Assembly (NCBI GenBank): GCA_020796225.1
Contig: CM036758.1
Coordinates: 69,717,366 to 69,781,365, forward strand
Length of the DNA: 64,000 nucleotides
Reading direction: 5' to 3'
Source of the DNA: Arion vulgaris
Taxonomy: Eukaryota > Mollusca > Gastropoda > Stylommatophora > Arionidae
Below the pieces are notes generated by a model. That model ran no database searches and was not told where the DNA came from. It worked only from the letters and a program-made list of their open reading frames with translations. The translations under genes were made by a program, and so were the position numbers. Of this stretch, positions 55,031 through 64,000 are shown piece after piece. How positions within the stretch are numbered: the first letter of the stretch is position 1; every line of letters begins with the position of its first letter.

Positions 55031-55159
55031 GTGCAGATATGAGTGCAGCAAGTCCAGGTCTTCAACTTATTCTGGCATGTGCACTTACTCTTATAACTTG
55101 CAGGATTTGTGCATGTGGAGCACAAGACTGCGACTATTATTAATATCTGATTTATTTTC

Positions 55160-55565
55160 AACATATTAGTGTGAAGCATGGACATTTAACAAGACAGTGG
55201 AAAAACATATAAGACCTTTTGAATATAAGTGTTACAGAAGAGTCTTCCGTATATCTTGGACAGAGAAGAGAACAAATAGATCTATCCAGAAAGAACTCAA
55301 AATCTAAGAAAACTGGCTGATGCTACAAATAAGAAAGAGAAAATTGAGATATTTTGGACATATAAAAAGACATGAAGGGCTGAGAAGACCATCATGGAAG
55401 GAGGCATACCGGCAAAGAGAAGAAGAGGAAGACCACGGAGAAGATGGATTCAGGATGTAACTGATGGTTTGAACATGACGACTGTAGAGATGGGGCATCT
55501 AGCATATGAGAGCGCGAAATTCAGAAGGACTGTTGGGGTGGCAAAGTTCATTTGAAGATGATGTA
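55160..55565 (+). mobile_element. LINE 3'-end fragment
   Basis: Homologous to 15470-15790: encodes RVFRISWTEKRTNRSIQKEL, KRKLRYFGHIKRHEG, RRRGRPRRRWIQDVTDGLNM and TTVEMGHLAYESAKFRRTVG. The last part is better preserved here. Confidence 0.7.
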
Positions 55566-55569
55566 TTCC

Positions 55570-56640
55570 CGGACGTAACATTGCAATGGATTTTAATTGT
55601 TCCGAACCCAAAAAGTAGAAATAATTTCTGATATAATTTATGTAAGTTTAGAGCTGGGTTTGCCTGAAGTCACAGAGGGTGAACCAAAAAGACAGACCCT
55701 CCTCAAACCAAAATTACGTGATGATGATGATTTATGTTTCGGGCTGTCTTTTTGGAGTGTATATGCAAAGACAAAATCAACGCTAAAGAAGAAGATACGC
55801 TAAAAGACAAGAAAGGGGAGGGGGGAACTGCTAGAAGAGACAAGAAGAGAGACTAATAGACAAGAAAGGGGAGGGTGAACTGTTAGAAGAGACAAGAAGA
55901 TACGCTAAAAGACAAGAGAGACAGAAAGGGATGAAATTTGCTAAAGAGACATGAGCATATGTCGATCGACCAGCGAAGAAGAAACAGACAGAGCTGTAGG
56001 TTGAATCCGGATGGTCAGTTAAGTTACTTTCATTTATTCAGAGATCTAGTTATGCTGGCTACGGTTGACTTTGTAAATTTGGCGAACGAGTTCATACGGA
56101 TGGAGAACAAATGGAAGCTAGATACAATTAGAATCTTGCCTTAAACATTAGTGTTCTCAGGAATATCACAGACATGGGAAACATATGTAAATGTACTGCG
56201 AAAGCAGAGTTTAAGAAAGAATTACGGGTGAAAGTTAACTTGATCGCTGTGGTGGGGCTCGCAAGAGCAAATTCAGAAGCACTATAAGGATGCACGTTCA
56301 CTGAGGATGGGCCGGAGCTACTTGAAATAAGTCGCAAAAGTAGACAACTTTGAAATTATGTAATTAACTGAGTCCTTCCTGAATCAAGGACACGAAGAAG
56401 AGCCGAGAAATCAGGAGGCGGATTTGGAGGCAGGATCAACAATATAAGAGGCTGAGAAGGCAGGAGATAGAGAGAGAAACTTGGCATGAGTTGGTTGAGA
56501 CCTATCGCAATCAAGGTTTGAAGGCAGAAAGAATGATGTGCTGGTCATGTACTAGACCAAATGTCTATGTACTCGACTTACAAATTCAGGCTTTGAAGTT
56601 CAGAATAGCGCATGTCAGTATGTGTATTGATTTTCTTGAC
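55570..56640 (+). other. Unassigned region with weak coding-like segments
   Basis: Contains a 70-bp duplicated purine-rich block (GACAAGAAAGGGGAGG at 55805-55925), a short open frame at 55938-56144 (QSCRLNPDGQLSYFHLFRDL) and, at about 56390-56500, KSREIRRRIWRQDQQYKRLR. I do not recognise a family. It may be the remains of a mobile element. Confidence 0.3.
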
Positions 56641-56679
56641 CTAATATCTTAACTCTTAATCTCTTCTTTGCATTGAACA

Positions 56680-56950
56680 CTTTGTTGTTTCTTGATGAAG
56701 TTCAGTACAACAATATTGGTCTTCATCAAGAAACAACAAATTAAATGGTTCGGCAACAGAAGAAGATTACCAATAGACAGTGCACCTCAAATAGCTATGT
56801 TCCTCCGATACAATGAATACAAAGCAGAAGGCCGGCCACGCAAAATGTGAACCTCAGAGATAACAGAAGCGACGAAGGACACTATTAATGAAGCGCACAC
56901 AAGGGCGCATTCTATAAATCTATTCGTTGTGAGGCAAACCAGGATTGGAA
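56680..56950 (+). mobile_element. LINE 3'-end fragment, plus arm of an inverted pair
   Basis: Encodes FIKKQQIKWFG, SAPQIAMFLRYNEYKAEGRP and SEITEATKDTINEAHTRAH. The same LINE tail lies inverted at 57075-57540. Confidence 0.65.
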
Positions 56951-57069
56951 GGGAAAAAAAGAAGACAAGCACAACTACAGATAACTGGTTTGCTTACAAT
57001 TATTAGTTATTTCGTTTTTACCTCCCTTTGGTAAGAATTTTTTTTCTTCAATATTCTTACTTTTCCCAA

Positions 57070-57545
57070 TCCTGTTTTGTCTCACAGCGTTATGATAAGA
57101 AGAGATTTCTAGAACGAGCTTTTGTGTGCGCTTCATAAACAGAGTTTTTTGCCATCTATGTTATCTCTGAGGTTCATCTTTTGCGTGGACGACTGTTGCT
57201 TTGTATCCATTGTATCGGGTAATATTGCACTTTGTCTATTGGTAATCTGCTTATGTGGCAGAACCATTTAATTTGTTTTGTTTTTAAGAGGTTCAGTAGT
57301 TGCCCGTCTGCCCAGCTTGTTCGTAGCGCGTTATACTACGGGTGACTATCCCTCTGTGTGTGCGGGTTCAATTCCGCGGGATGGCAGAAAAAGCCACAGA
57401 TTCCCCAGATTTACGGTGTTCGTGGCACCGAACCGAAGGGTTACGATGTCCATGGCACCGAAGAGCCGGAAAGCTCAAGTGCTTCTGGATCGAAAAAAAA
57501 AAAAAAGAGGTTCAGTACTGATGTTGTAGCAACGTATTTCATAAA
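57070..57545 (-). mobile_element. LINE 3'-end fragment interrupted by SINE H
   Basis: The minus strand matches 8350-8600. The homology runs through ACCATTTAATTTGTT to AAGAGGTTCAGTA, is broken by the SINE at 57299-57504, and resumes CTGATGTTGTAGC. Confidence 0.7.
57299..57504 (+). mobile_element. SINE family H, full length, with 13-bp TSD and poly-A
   Basis: Flanked by AAGAGGTTCAGTA at 57286-57298 and 57505-57517. It has a box-B-like GGGTTCAATTCC at about 57364, a body with CGTGGCACCGAACCGAAGGG, and ends in an A14-type tail. A classic target-primed insertion. Second copy inverted at 23563-23770. Confidence 0.88.
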
Positions 57546-57727
57546 AGCAAGAATCAAGAGTAGCAGGTCTTGGATAACCGAAGCTGGAAGAACATTCTGT
57601 TAGGGGGCCACAATTGAGACTACAGTGAGGGAAGGAATACATCCCACTAGATGACAGCAATGCCACCTTCAACAACGTGAAATATCATGACTTTGGAAAG
57701 AAAATATAGAAACTGAGGCAATATCTT

Positions 57728-58130
57728 CTTCTTCTTCGAAAGCTTCATATCGACCACTTGTTAACCATTCTTTGTGATTTGTATGTGATTTGAGCCAAAA
57801 AGCGAGTTACGTTGCGACAGTTATGTGCCTACAAGTAGGCCTGAACCTCCGATTTCTGCGATGCTTTTTACTTACTAGGGTAGCTTCCTAGATCCTACAT
57901 TAGGGGGCAAAGAATAGTAACACTGCAACCTACAAGGCATGTCGTAAGCGGCGACTGAGGTAGGAGCCTAGGGAAGCTACCCTAGTAAATAAAAAGCATT
58001 GCAGAGATCAAATGTGCTGGCCATTTGTAGGCGCATAACTGGTACAGCGCGCAATCGCTCTTAGGCTCGGATCACATACAAATCACAAAGAGTGGTTTAA
58101 CAGGTGGTCGAAATGGAACATTTGAAGAAG
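57728..58130. mobile_element. Two SINE family A copies in inverted orientation
   Basis: 57728-57900 runs from (TTC)n through CCGATTTCTGCGATGC to TTCCTAGATCCTACAT (minus). 57902-58130 starts GGGGGCAAAGAATAGTAACA, has the CATGTCGTAAGCGGCGACTG core and ends GAAGAAGAAG (plus). The two lie back to back at about 57901, and the left one is truncated there. Confidence 0.75.
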
Positions 58131-58137
58131 AAGAACC

Positions 58138-58392
58138 GACGATATTCAGAACGCATGGCAAACGGTTTGGTCCCAGATATTCAGAACGCATGGCAAACGG
58201 CTTGGTCCCAGATATTCAGAACGCATGACAAACGGCTTGGTCCCAGATATTCAGAACACATGGCAAACGGCTTGGTCCCAGATATTCAGAACGCATGGCA
58301 AACGGCTTGGTCCCTGATATTCAGAACGCATGGCAAACGGCTTGGTCCCTGATATTCAGAACGCATGGCAAACGGCTTGGTCCCAGATACCC
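58138..58392 (+). repeat. Minisatellite, 35 bp x about 7
   Basis: Unit GATATTCAGAACGCATGGCA then AACGGCTTGGTCCCA. Starts directly after the (GAA)n tail of the SINE A copy. Confidence 0.92.
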
Positions 58393-59435
58393 TTCCGTTA
58401 AAGATGAAGAGTTGAATGCCTAGCAGATGCTAGGTTTAGATATTAGCAGGTTCCAGACACTGAAACCATTTCGATCTTTGTTTTGTTAGTTTTCTGGACA
58501 CTCTACGACGAGATAAAACTGTGTACTGGTCAACGTGTTTCATGACCTTAAAACGAACGTATCTGCTTCCATATACCAGGAGGTTAAGCAAGGTCTTGGC
58601 CACTTGTGTTCCTGACCCTCGTAAAATATAAAATGCGCAGTCTCCGGTCGTCGACCTAGTTCCTACTTGAAACATTCTAAGAGGTCGTTGAAAACATTTG
58701 GTATTTCTGTCTGACGATCACACCTTTCAACAACAGCTTTTCAATTAACCAACCTTCTTTTAAGATTTCCGAGTTCCTGTTACGAACTTTTGCTGGTAGA
58801 ATCAACAAGTTTTGATGAAGAGTTCAACTTCTACGGTAAGGTTGTTTACTTATTTGTCTTCGACTTGATACAAAATAAACACATCTAATGACGTAGATAG
58901 TATCTCTATCCTTGAAAATTAATCCCCGCCTCTAACCTAGATCTTTTAGCCAATGAAATGAGCCAGGTCTAAATTCCTGAACTGATACGGGGTCATAGTG
59001 GACTAGCCGTTTCAGGAAGAGATTTAAATATATTTTTGTAATTATATAAACAATAACAATGCTGTAATAAATGTACAATCATATTCATTAATGTTTCGTT
59101 ATTCGTGAATATGGAAGAAACTAAGGAAACAGTGTGTAATTGTGTAATGACATGCACGCGTCTTTGAAAGACCCAAGGTCATGACGTCAGGTCTATACTT
59201 GGAAAGCTCCACCCTTTTAAACGTGTGTGTCGTTGAATGTTGAACTTCATTCTGACCTATATTTTAATAACATGAAAGGAACATCACAGTGAAAGAAAAT
59301 TAATTTTAAAATTGTTAAGATATTTTTTTAAATCAAATATCTAGACGATCTGATAATGTCGGATGAAAGATTTAGCGAAAAGGTCAGAAATAGACCAGGG
59401 AAATGCATCATTCCAAAAACAAATGAAGTACACGC
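58393..59435. other. No supported gene
   Basis: An open minus-strand frame at 58436-58675 (VAKTLLNLLVYGSRYVRFKV, then RRRVSRKLTKQRSKW) looks like decayed retroelement protein but cannot be assigned. The rest is AT-rich with no recognised element. Confidence 0.35.
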
Positions 59436-59439
59436 ATGC

Positions 59440-59845
59440 TATCATCACTAGGTGCTCTGCCGGTTGTCGTATACGATCATGGATCTCCACGAATCTGTCT
59501 CTGGTGCTTGCTATCATCTCAGATGTTGACGCTCTTTCGTGCCATGAAGTCAGGCTATCCAACATTTTCTCTCTATCTCGCCTCCCCTCGATTTTATCAG
59601 TTGTTACAATGTGTTCTGAACCTCCCTTCCTCATCACATGTCCGAAAAATGATGACTGCCTCTTTCTTATATTGATGATAAGCTTTCTCTGTGTCTCGAC
59701 CACGTTCAACGCCTCAACATAAGTCATTTTAGCAGTCCGTGGGATTCTCATCAGTCTTCTGTAAAACCACATCTCTGTATCTCTCAGAGATTTGTCGATC
59801 TGTTTGTTTATTGTCCATGACTTGCATCCGACGCATGCTATAATA
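59440..59845 (-). mobile_element. LINE 3'-end fragment
   Basis: The minus strand encodes CKSWTINKQIDKSLRDTEMW, FYRRLMRIPRTAKMT, NVVETQRKLIINIRKRQSSF, FGHVMRKGGSEHIVTTDKIE and RDREKMLDSLTSWHE. It is the same LINE type as at 16.8 and 17.8 kb. It ends against the (TAA)n tail of the next LINE, so one inserted beside the other. Confidence 0.75.
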
Positions 59846-61720
59846 ATAATAATAATAATAATTCCTCTCGTACCGTTATACGTTACATAGGGCCTGCAAG
59901 TAATTTCTCCATACCGCTCTATCCTGGGCAACTCGCTCAATCTCCTCCATGGAACTGAGACCGATATTTCCTGCCTCTCTCAGCAAAGTTCGCTTCAGGG
60001 TCTCCTTAGGTCGACCTCTCTTTCTTGAACCCTTTGCATCCCACTTCAATGCCTGCTTTGATATTCTTTGATCATTTCTCCTCAAGGTGTGCCCAACATA
60101 TCTCCATCTTCTCTTTCTTATAACAGTTGTCACTAGTGGTTGACCAGACATGTCTCTGATTTCATCACTTCTCCCGAATTCGTTCCATTTTAATTCATTA
60201 TTTTTCGCAGACATCTATTTTCAAATGCATTCAACTTGCTTTCTATATCTTTAGTCATTTTCCAACTCTCGCTGGCATATGTTAGGATTGATACAACATT
60301 TGAATTGAAAATTCGTAATTTAGTTTTAATACTATATAACTTGCAGTTCCATATTTTATTTAGACTTTTAAAAGCTGATGTTGCTTTGCCAATTCGTATC
60401 ATAATTTCTTTTTAACATTTCCTGTGCAATCAAAATTGCTACCCAAATAGGTGAACTGCTCTGTTATTTTTATCATTTTAGATTCCAGTGTGATATCTGC
60501 ATTACTTGTCATAGGTGTCTTCATTATATTTGTTTTTCATAGCTTATCTGCAGTCCAACTTTTGATGCTATAGATGACAAGTTGTCTGTTTTTCTTTGCA
60601 TATCTTGGTTGTTTCTACTTAACAAGGCAATATCATCTGCAAAATCCAAATCTTCTAGTTGACTATTTTCTACCCAATCAATGCCAGTTTCGTCCCTGCA
60701 ACATTTTCGCATCACTCAGTCAATGGCCACTCCAAACAATAGCGGAGATAGAATACAGCCTTGCTTTACTCCGGTTTCAACCATAAACCAGTCGCTGTGT
60801 CCACCATCAGTGCGAACTGCACACTGTGAACCATCATAGAGGCTCTTTATAATGTTTATTATTTTGTCTGGTATTCCATAGCATCTCAGAATATTCCACA
60901 GAGAGATTCTGTGTAGACTATCAAAGGCTTTTTAAAATCGATGAAATTTAGTATGAGTGGTTGTTGCTTCTCAATATGTTCCTCCAAAATTAGTCGTAGG
61001 GTAATTATTTGGTCTAAGCAGCTTCTCCCAGGTCTAAAACCAGCTCGTTCTTCTCTCAGGGTTGTGTCCACTGCTCCTTTGATTCTATTAAGAATGATTT
61101 TGCAGAAAGTCTTGGTCATTGCTGATAATAGGGTGATCCCTCTCCAGTTGTTGCAATCTTTGAGATCACCTTTTTGGGGATCTTAACAATTATTCCCTTC
61201 TTCCATTGATCTGGGACAGTTTCTTCTTCTCATACTTTATTAAATAGTTCTTGCACCTGGCTAATAGTTGTATCATCAGCCGCTTTGATCATTTCTGCAG
61301 TAATGTTGTCATCACCCGCTGCCTTATTGTTTATCAAGGAATTGATTGCCTCCTTGACCTCAGCTACACTTATCATTTCTTCGTTAATTGGTAGGGAGCT
61401 GTTTCTTGCCTCTCCGTCAAACTTGAGTAGTACTGGTGGATCAGGTCTATTTAATATTTCTTCAAAATGTTCTGCCCATCTTTTCTTCTGCTCGGTATCT
61501 GATGTTAGAACTTTACCATCTTTGCTCTTGATTGGGCCACCCTTTGAAATAAATGTTCCAGTAAGTTGTTTTAGTGTGTTGTATATCATTTTACTGTTTC
61601 CAGTCTTAGCTGCCTTTTCCCTTCTTCGGCCAGTATACAACAAAATATTGTTTATTTCGATAAGAAAATTTGGCTTTTTCGCAGGTACATGTATCAAATA
61701 CTGACGCCATGTCATATAAA
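59845..61720 (-). mobile_element. LINE reverse transcriptase, longest relic in the window
   Basis: Minus-strand order: KWAEHF-type linker and VAEVKEAINSLINNKAAGDD (61.3-61.5 kb), ERAGFRPGRSCLDQIITLRL, LILNFIDFKK (motif A region), TGVKQGCILSPLLF-like motif B near 60.75 kb in another frame, LEDLDFADDIALLSRNNQDM with catalytic FADD (60.6-60.7 kb), KIWNCKLYSIKTKLRIFNSN, and the tail RRWRYVGHTLRRNDQRISKQ ending WRNYLQALCNV, then a (TAA)n end. Several frameshifts. 5' part (endonuclease) absent. Confidence 0.85.
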
Positions 61721-61734
61721 GTCAAACTTGAACA

Positions 61735-62165
61735 ACTAGACAAGAACATTTATCTTAGCAACAGAGATAGACAAGAACATTTATCTTAGCAACAGAGATG
61801 TGGTTTTACAGAAGAGTATTAATAATCCCATTATCTTGTTTACATAGAACAGAAGACGAATATTTATATAAGAGACCAAATAAACAACCTTGCAGGTCGA
61901 CAAGTACTACTATTGACAATCGTGAAACGGCGTAAACTTGCGTGGTTCGGGCATGTGATGAGACATAGCTCGCCCTCTAAGACTATCCTACAGGGAACAG
62001 TTGAGGGTGGAAGAAAGAAAGGGGGGCAGAGAAAATCCTAGTTTGACAACATCAAGAGATGGTCGGGCAGAGTTTCTCCACACTCGCCCGAGGAGTTGAA
62101 GACAGAGATTCGTGGCGTGCTTTTTGTGCTGATGTCTCCACAGTGACACCCTACGACCCTAACGG
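61735..62165 (+). mobile_element. LINE 3'-end fragment
   Basis: A 33-bp direct duplication (GACAAGAACATTTATCTTAG) precedes MWFYRRVLIIPLS. Later KRRKLAWFGHVMRHSSPSKT, GGRKKGGQRKSWFDNIKRW and a stop. ATTATTATAATATTAT follows. Confidence 0.65.
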
Positions 62166-62199
62166 GTTATGGGCTTAATTATTATAATATTATCTTGTT

Positions 62200-62570
62200 C
62201 ACTCAAGAACTCGATGAAATTTGTTGGCATAGATGTCAACAACTGGGAGAATGCTGCTCAAGACAGATGAGCCTGGCTCACACTTCTTCGACATGGTTCC
62301 TCGGCCTGCGAGGCAGATAGAACAGCACGGATGGAGCAAAAACGTCAAAACAGAAAGGCAGTAAAACTTCCCACAAGTGCAAGTATACCTTGTCCACACT
62401 GTGTACAAGAACATTTCAAGCCCGTATCGGGCTCACTAGTCATCTACACACACACAGACAAACATAGCGCAACTTCATTCCCTTGGATGAAAATTTGTGT
62501 GGTCATCATCACCCGTGATGGACAGGCATCATCATCATTATCTTGTAAATATGACTAATGTAGATGTTCT
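62200..62570 (+). mobile_element. LINE 3' terminal fragment with zinc-knuckle-like remnant
   Basis: Encodes IPCPHCVQEHFKPVSGSLVI, then YTHTD, the degenerate C-x2-C...H-x3-H tail seen at the ends of some LINE ORFs, followed by SPVMDRHHHH-type CATCATCATC sequence. Confidence 0.5.
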
Positions 62571-62799
62571 GAGAAAGGTCAATGAGAAGATTAACCGTCT
62601 GACAAACGTCCAAAGGAAACGGTTTTATGTATTAATCTTAAGGTAGACCCTAGATCACCCTGTGACAACCGTAAAAATTACTGGGAAATGAGATGTAGGA
62701 CGACAGAGAGGTAGAGAGATAGACGATATGAAATAACCAAACATCACGCCAGGAATATTGTCAGCAATCGCTTTGATCTCTAACGGCGGGGTTGTCTCT

Positions 62800-63110
62800 T
62801 TTCCTTCACCTGCTGTGAATTCTTTTCCTTCACCTGCTGTGAATTATTTTCCTTCACCTGCTGTGAATTCTTTTCCTTCAGCTGATGTGAATTCTTTTCC
62901 TTCACCTGCTGTGAATTCTTTTCCTTCACCTGCTGTGAATTCTTTTCCTTCACCTGCTGTGAATTCTTTTCCTTCACCTGCTGTGAATTCTTTTCCTTCA
63001 CCTGCTGTGAATTCTTTTCCTTCACCTGCTGTGAATTCTTTTCCTTCACCTGCTGTGAATTCTTTTTTTTCATCTGCTGTGAATTCTTTTTGTTCATCTA
63101 CTGTGAATTC
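62800..63110 (+). repeat. Minisatellite, 24 bp x about 13
   Basis: Unit TTTTCCTTCACCTGCTGTGA then ATTC. It gives an open Asn-Ser-Phe-Pro-Ser-Pro-Ala-Val frame that lacks any gene context. Confidence 0.93.
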
Positions 63111-63144
63111 AAGCCAACCCAGTTCCTAACTTACATAAAATATT

Positions 63145-63820
63145 TCAGAGGATTCTGGAGCCACTAGGACACGCCTAGCAAGCCAACAGTGGTTTAATCT
63201 GGAGCCACTAGGACACGCCAAGCAAGCCAACAGTGGTTTAATCTGGAGCCACTAGGACACGCCTAGCAAGCCAACAGTGGTTTAATCTGGAGCCACTAGG
63301 ACACGCCTAGCAAGACAACAGTGGTTTAATCTGGAGCCACTAGGACACGCCTAGCAAGCCAACAGTGGTTTAATCTGGAGCCACTAGGACACGCCTAGCA
63401 AGCCAACAGTGGTTTAATCTGGAGCCACTAGGACACGCCTAGCAAGCCAACAGTGGTTTAATCTGGAGCCACTAGGACACGCCTAGCAAGCCAACAGTGG
63501 TTTAATCTGGAGCCACTAGGACACGCCTAGCAAGCCAACAGTGGTTTAATCTGGAGCCACTAGGACACGCCTAGCAAGCCAACAGTGGTTTAATCTGGAG
63601 CCACTAGGACACGCCTAGCAAGCCAACAGTGGTTTAATCTGGAGCCACTAGGACACGCCTAGCAAGCCAACAGTGGTTTAATCTGGAGCCACTAGGACAC
63701 GCCTAGCAAGCCAACAGTGGTTTAATCTGGAGCAACTAGGACACGCCTAGCAAGCCAACAAGGGTTTAATCTGGAGCCACTAGGACACGTCTAGCAAGCC
63801 AACAGTGGTTTAATCTAACT
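63145..63820 (+). repeat. Minisatellite, 44 bp x about 15
   Basis: Unit TCTGGAGCCACTAGGACACG, CCTAGCAAGCCAACAGTGGT, TTAA. Nearly perfect, with isolated substitutions in the last units. Confidence 0.95.
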
Positions 63821-63904
63821 TATTCTCGTAGAATTATTACGAAATTTCGAGAAACGGTAAGCAGGGACAGGTGGGAAGGAGGGGAGTGGTGGGGGAGAAA
63901 TGTG

Positions 63905-64000
63905 TTTACAACGCAAAGATGGATCTCAGAGATAACAGAGGTGACAAAAGACACTGTTTATGAAGTGCACATAAAAGCCTGTTCTAGAAATCTCTTGTTA
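63905..64000 (+). mobile_element. LINE 3'-end fragment, runs off the window
   Basis: Encodes RWISEITEVTKDTVYEVHIK and CSRNLLL, the tail of the 8.35-9.46-kb LINE family. Confidence 0.6.

Noticed and set aside
58436..58675. Host exon
   Set aside because: No clear splice sites. Arg/Lys-rich composition and surroundings suggest decayed retroelement.
62758..63129. Asn-Ser-Phe-Pro-Ser-Pro-Ala-Val repeat protein
   Set aside because: 24 bp is a multiple of three, so the array stays open by default. No splice sites or extending frame.

Overview
The window is eukaryotic and almost certainly metazoan. It has split genes with GT-AG introns, many non-LTR retrotransposon (LINE) fragments, SINEs with tRNA-like heads, hAT-type MITEs, Penelope-like fragments and many minisatellites. 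There is no bacterial-style gene packing. A mollusc or other lophotrochozoan is my best guess, from the style of the LINE and SINE families, but the sequence does not prove it.

Only two or three host genes can be supported, all on the minus strand. (1) A centrin/caltractin-like EF-hand gene runs leftwards from an ATG at 6184, with exons at 6029-6184, 4471-4538, 1953-2060 and 712-815, and continues off the left edge. Splicing rebuilds a canonical EF-hand loop across an intron. A compact promoter with CRE, CCAAT and YY1-like sites lies just upstream. (2) A very large gene of low-complexity, Asn/Ser/Lys/Thr-rich protein occupies 35207-25880. It can be modelled as five exons of about 2,970 codons in total and has no domain I recognise. 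(3) A convincing isolated exon at 46124-46339 has a phase that would splice onto (2), about 11 kb away.

The rest is repeats. 1-25 kb: LINE 3' ends, several SINE families, a 32-bp minisatellite (9.7-10.2 kb), a GGAT microsatellite (11.6-12.1 kb), an RNase H-bearing LINE piece (17.0-17.8 kb) and an inverted fragment of gene (2) at 20.69-20.98 kb. 35-46.5 kb: a 46-bp array, a trinucleotide array, LINE tails, an inverted Penelope-like structure and a 2.5-kb 32-bp array. 47.8-51.3 kb: one LINE broken by three insertions and by a 48-bp minisatellite grown inside its reverse transcriptase. 51.6-53.7 kb: a 46-bp satellite ending at a GIY-YIG-like (Penelope) fragment. 54-64 kb: SINEs, LINE pieces including a 1.9-kb reverse transcriptase at 59.9-61.7 kb, and two terminal minisatellites.

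Two themes stand out. First, most minisatellites lie inside copies of dispersed retroelements, and for three of them an unexpanded paralogue is present in the same window, so birth by local expansion can be read directly. Second, a short hairpin followed by GAAACG, preceded by TTGATAAAG or a variant, recurs at least six times with compensatory stem changes, next to Penelope-like sequence. It resembles a degenerate hammerhead ribozyme core. All boundaries were set by eye, without alignment software or databases.
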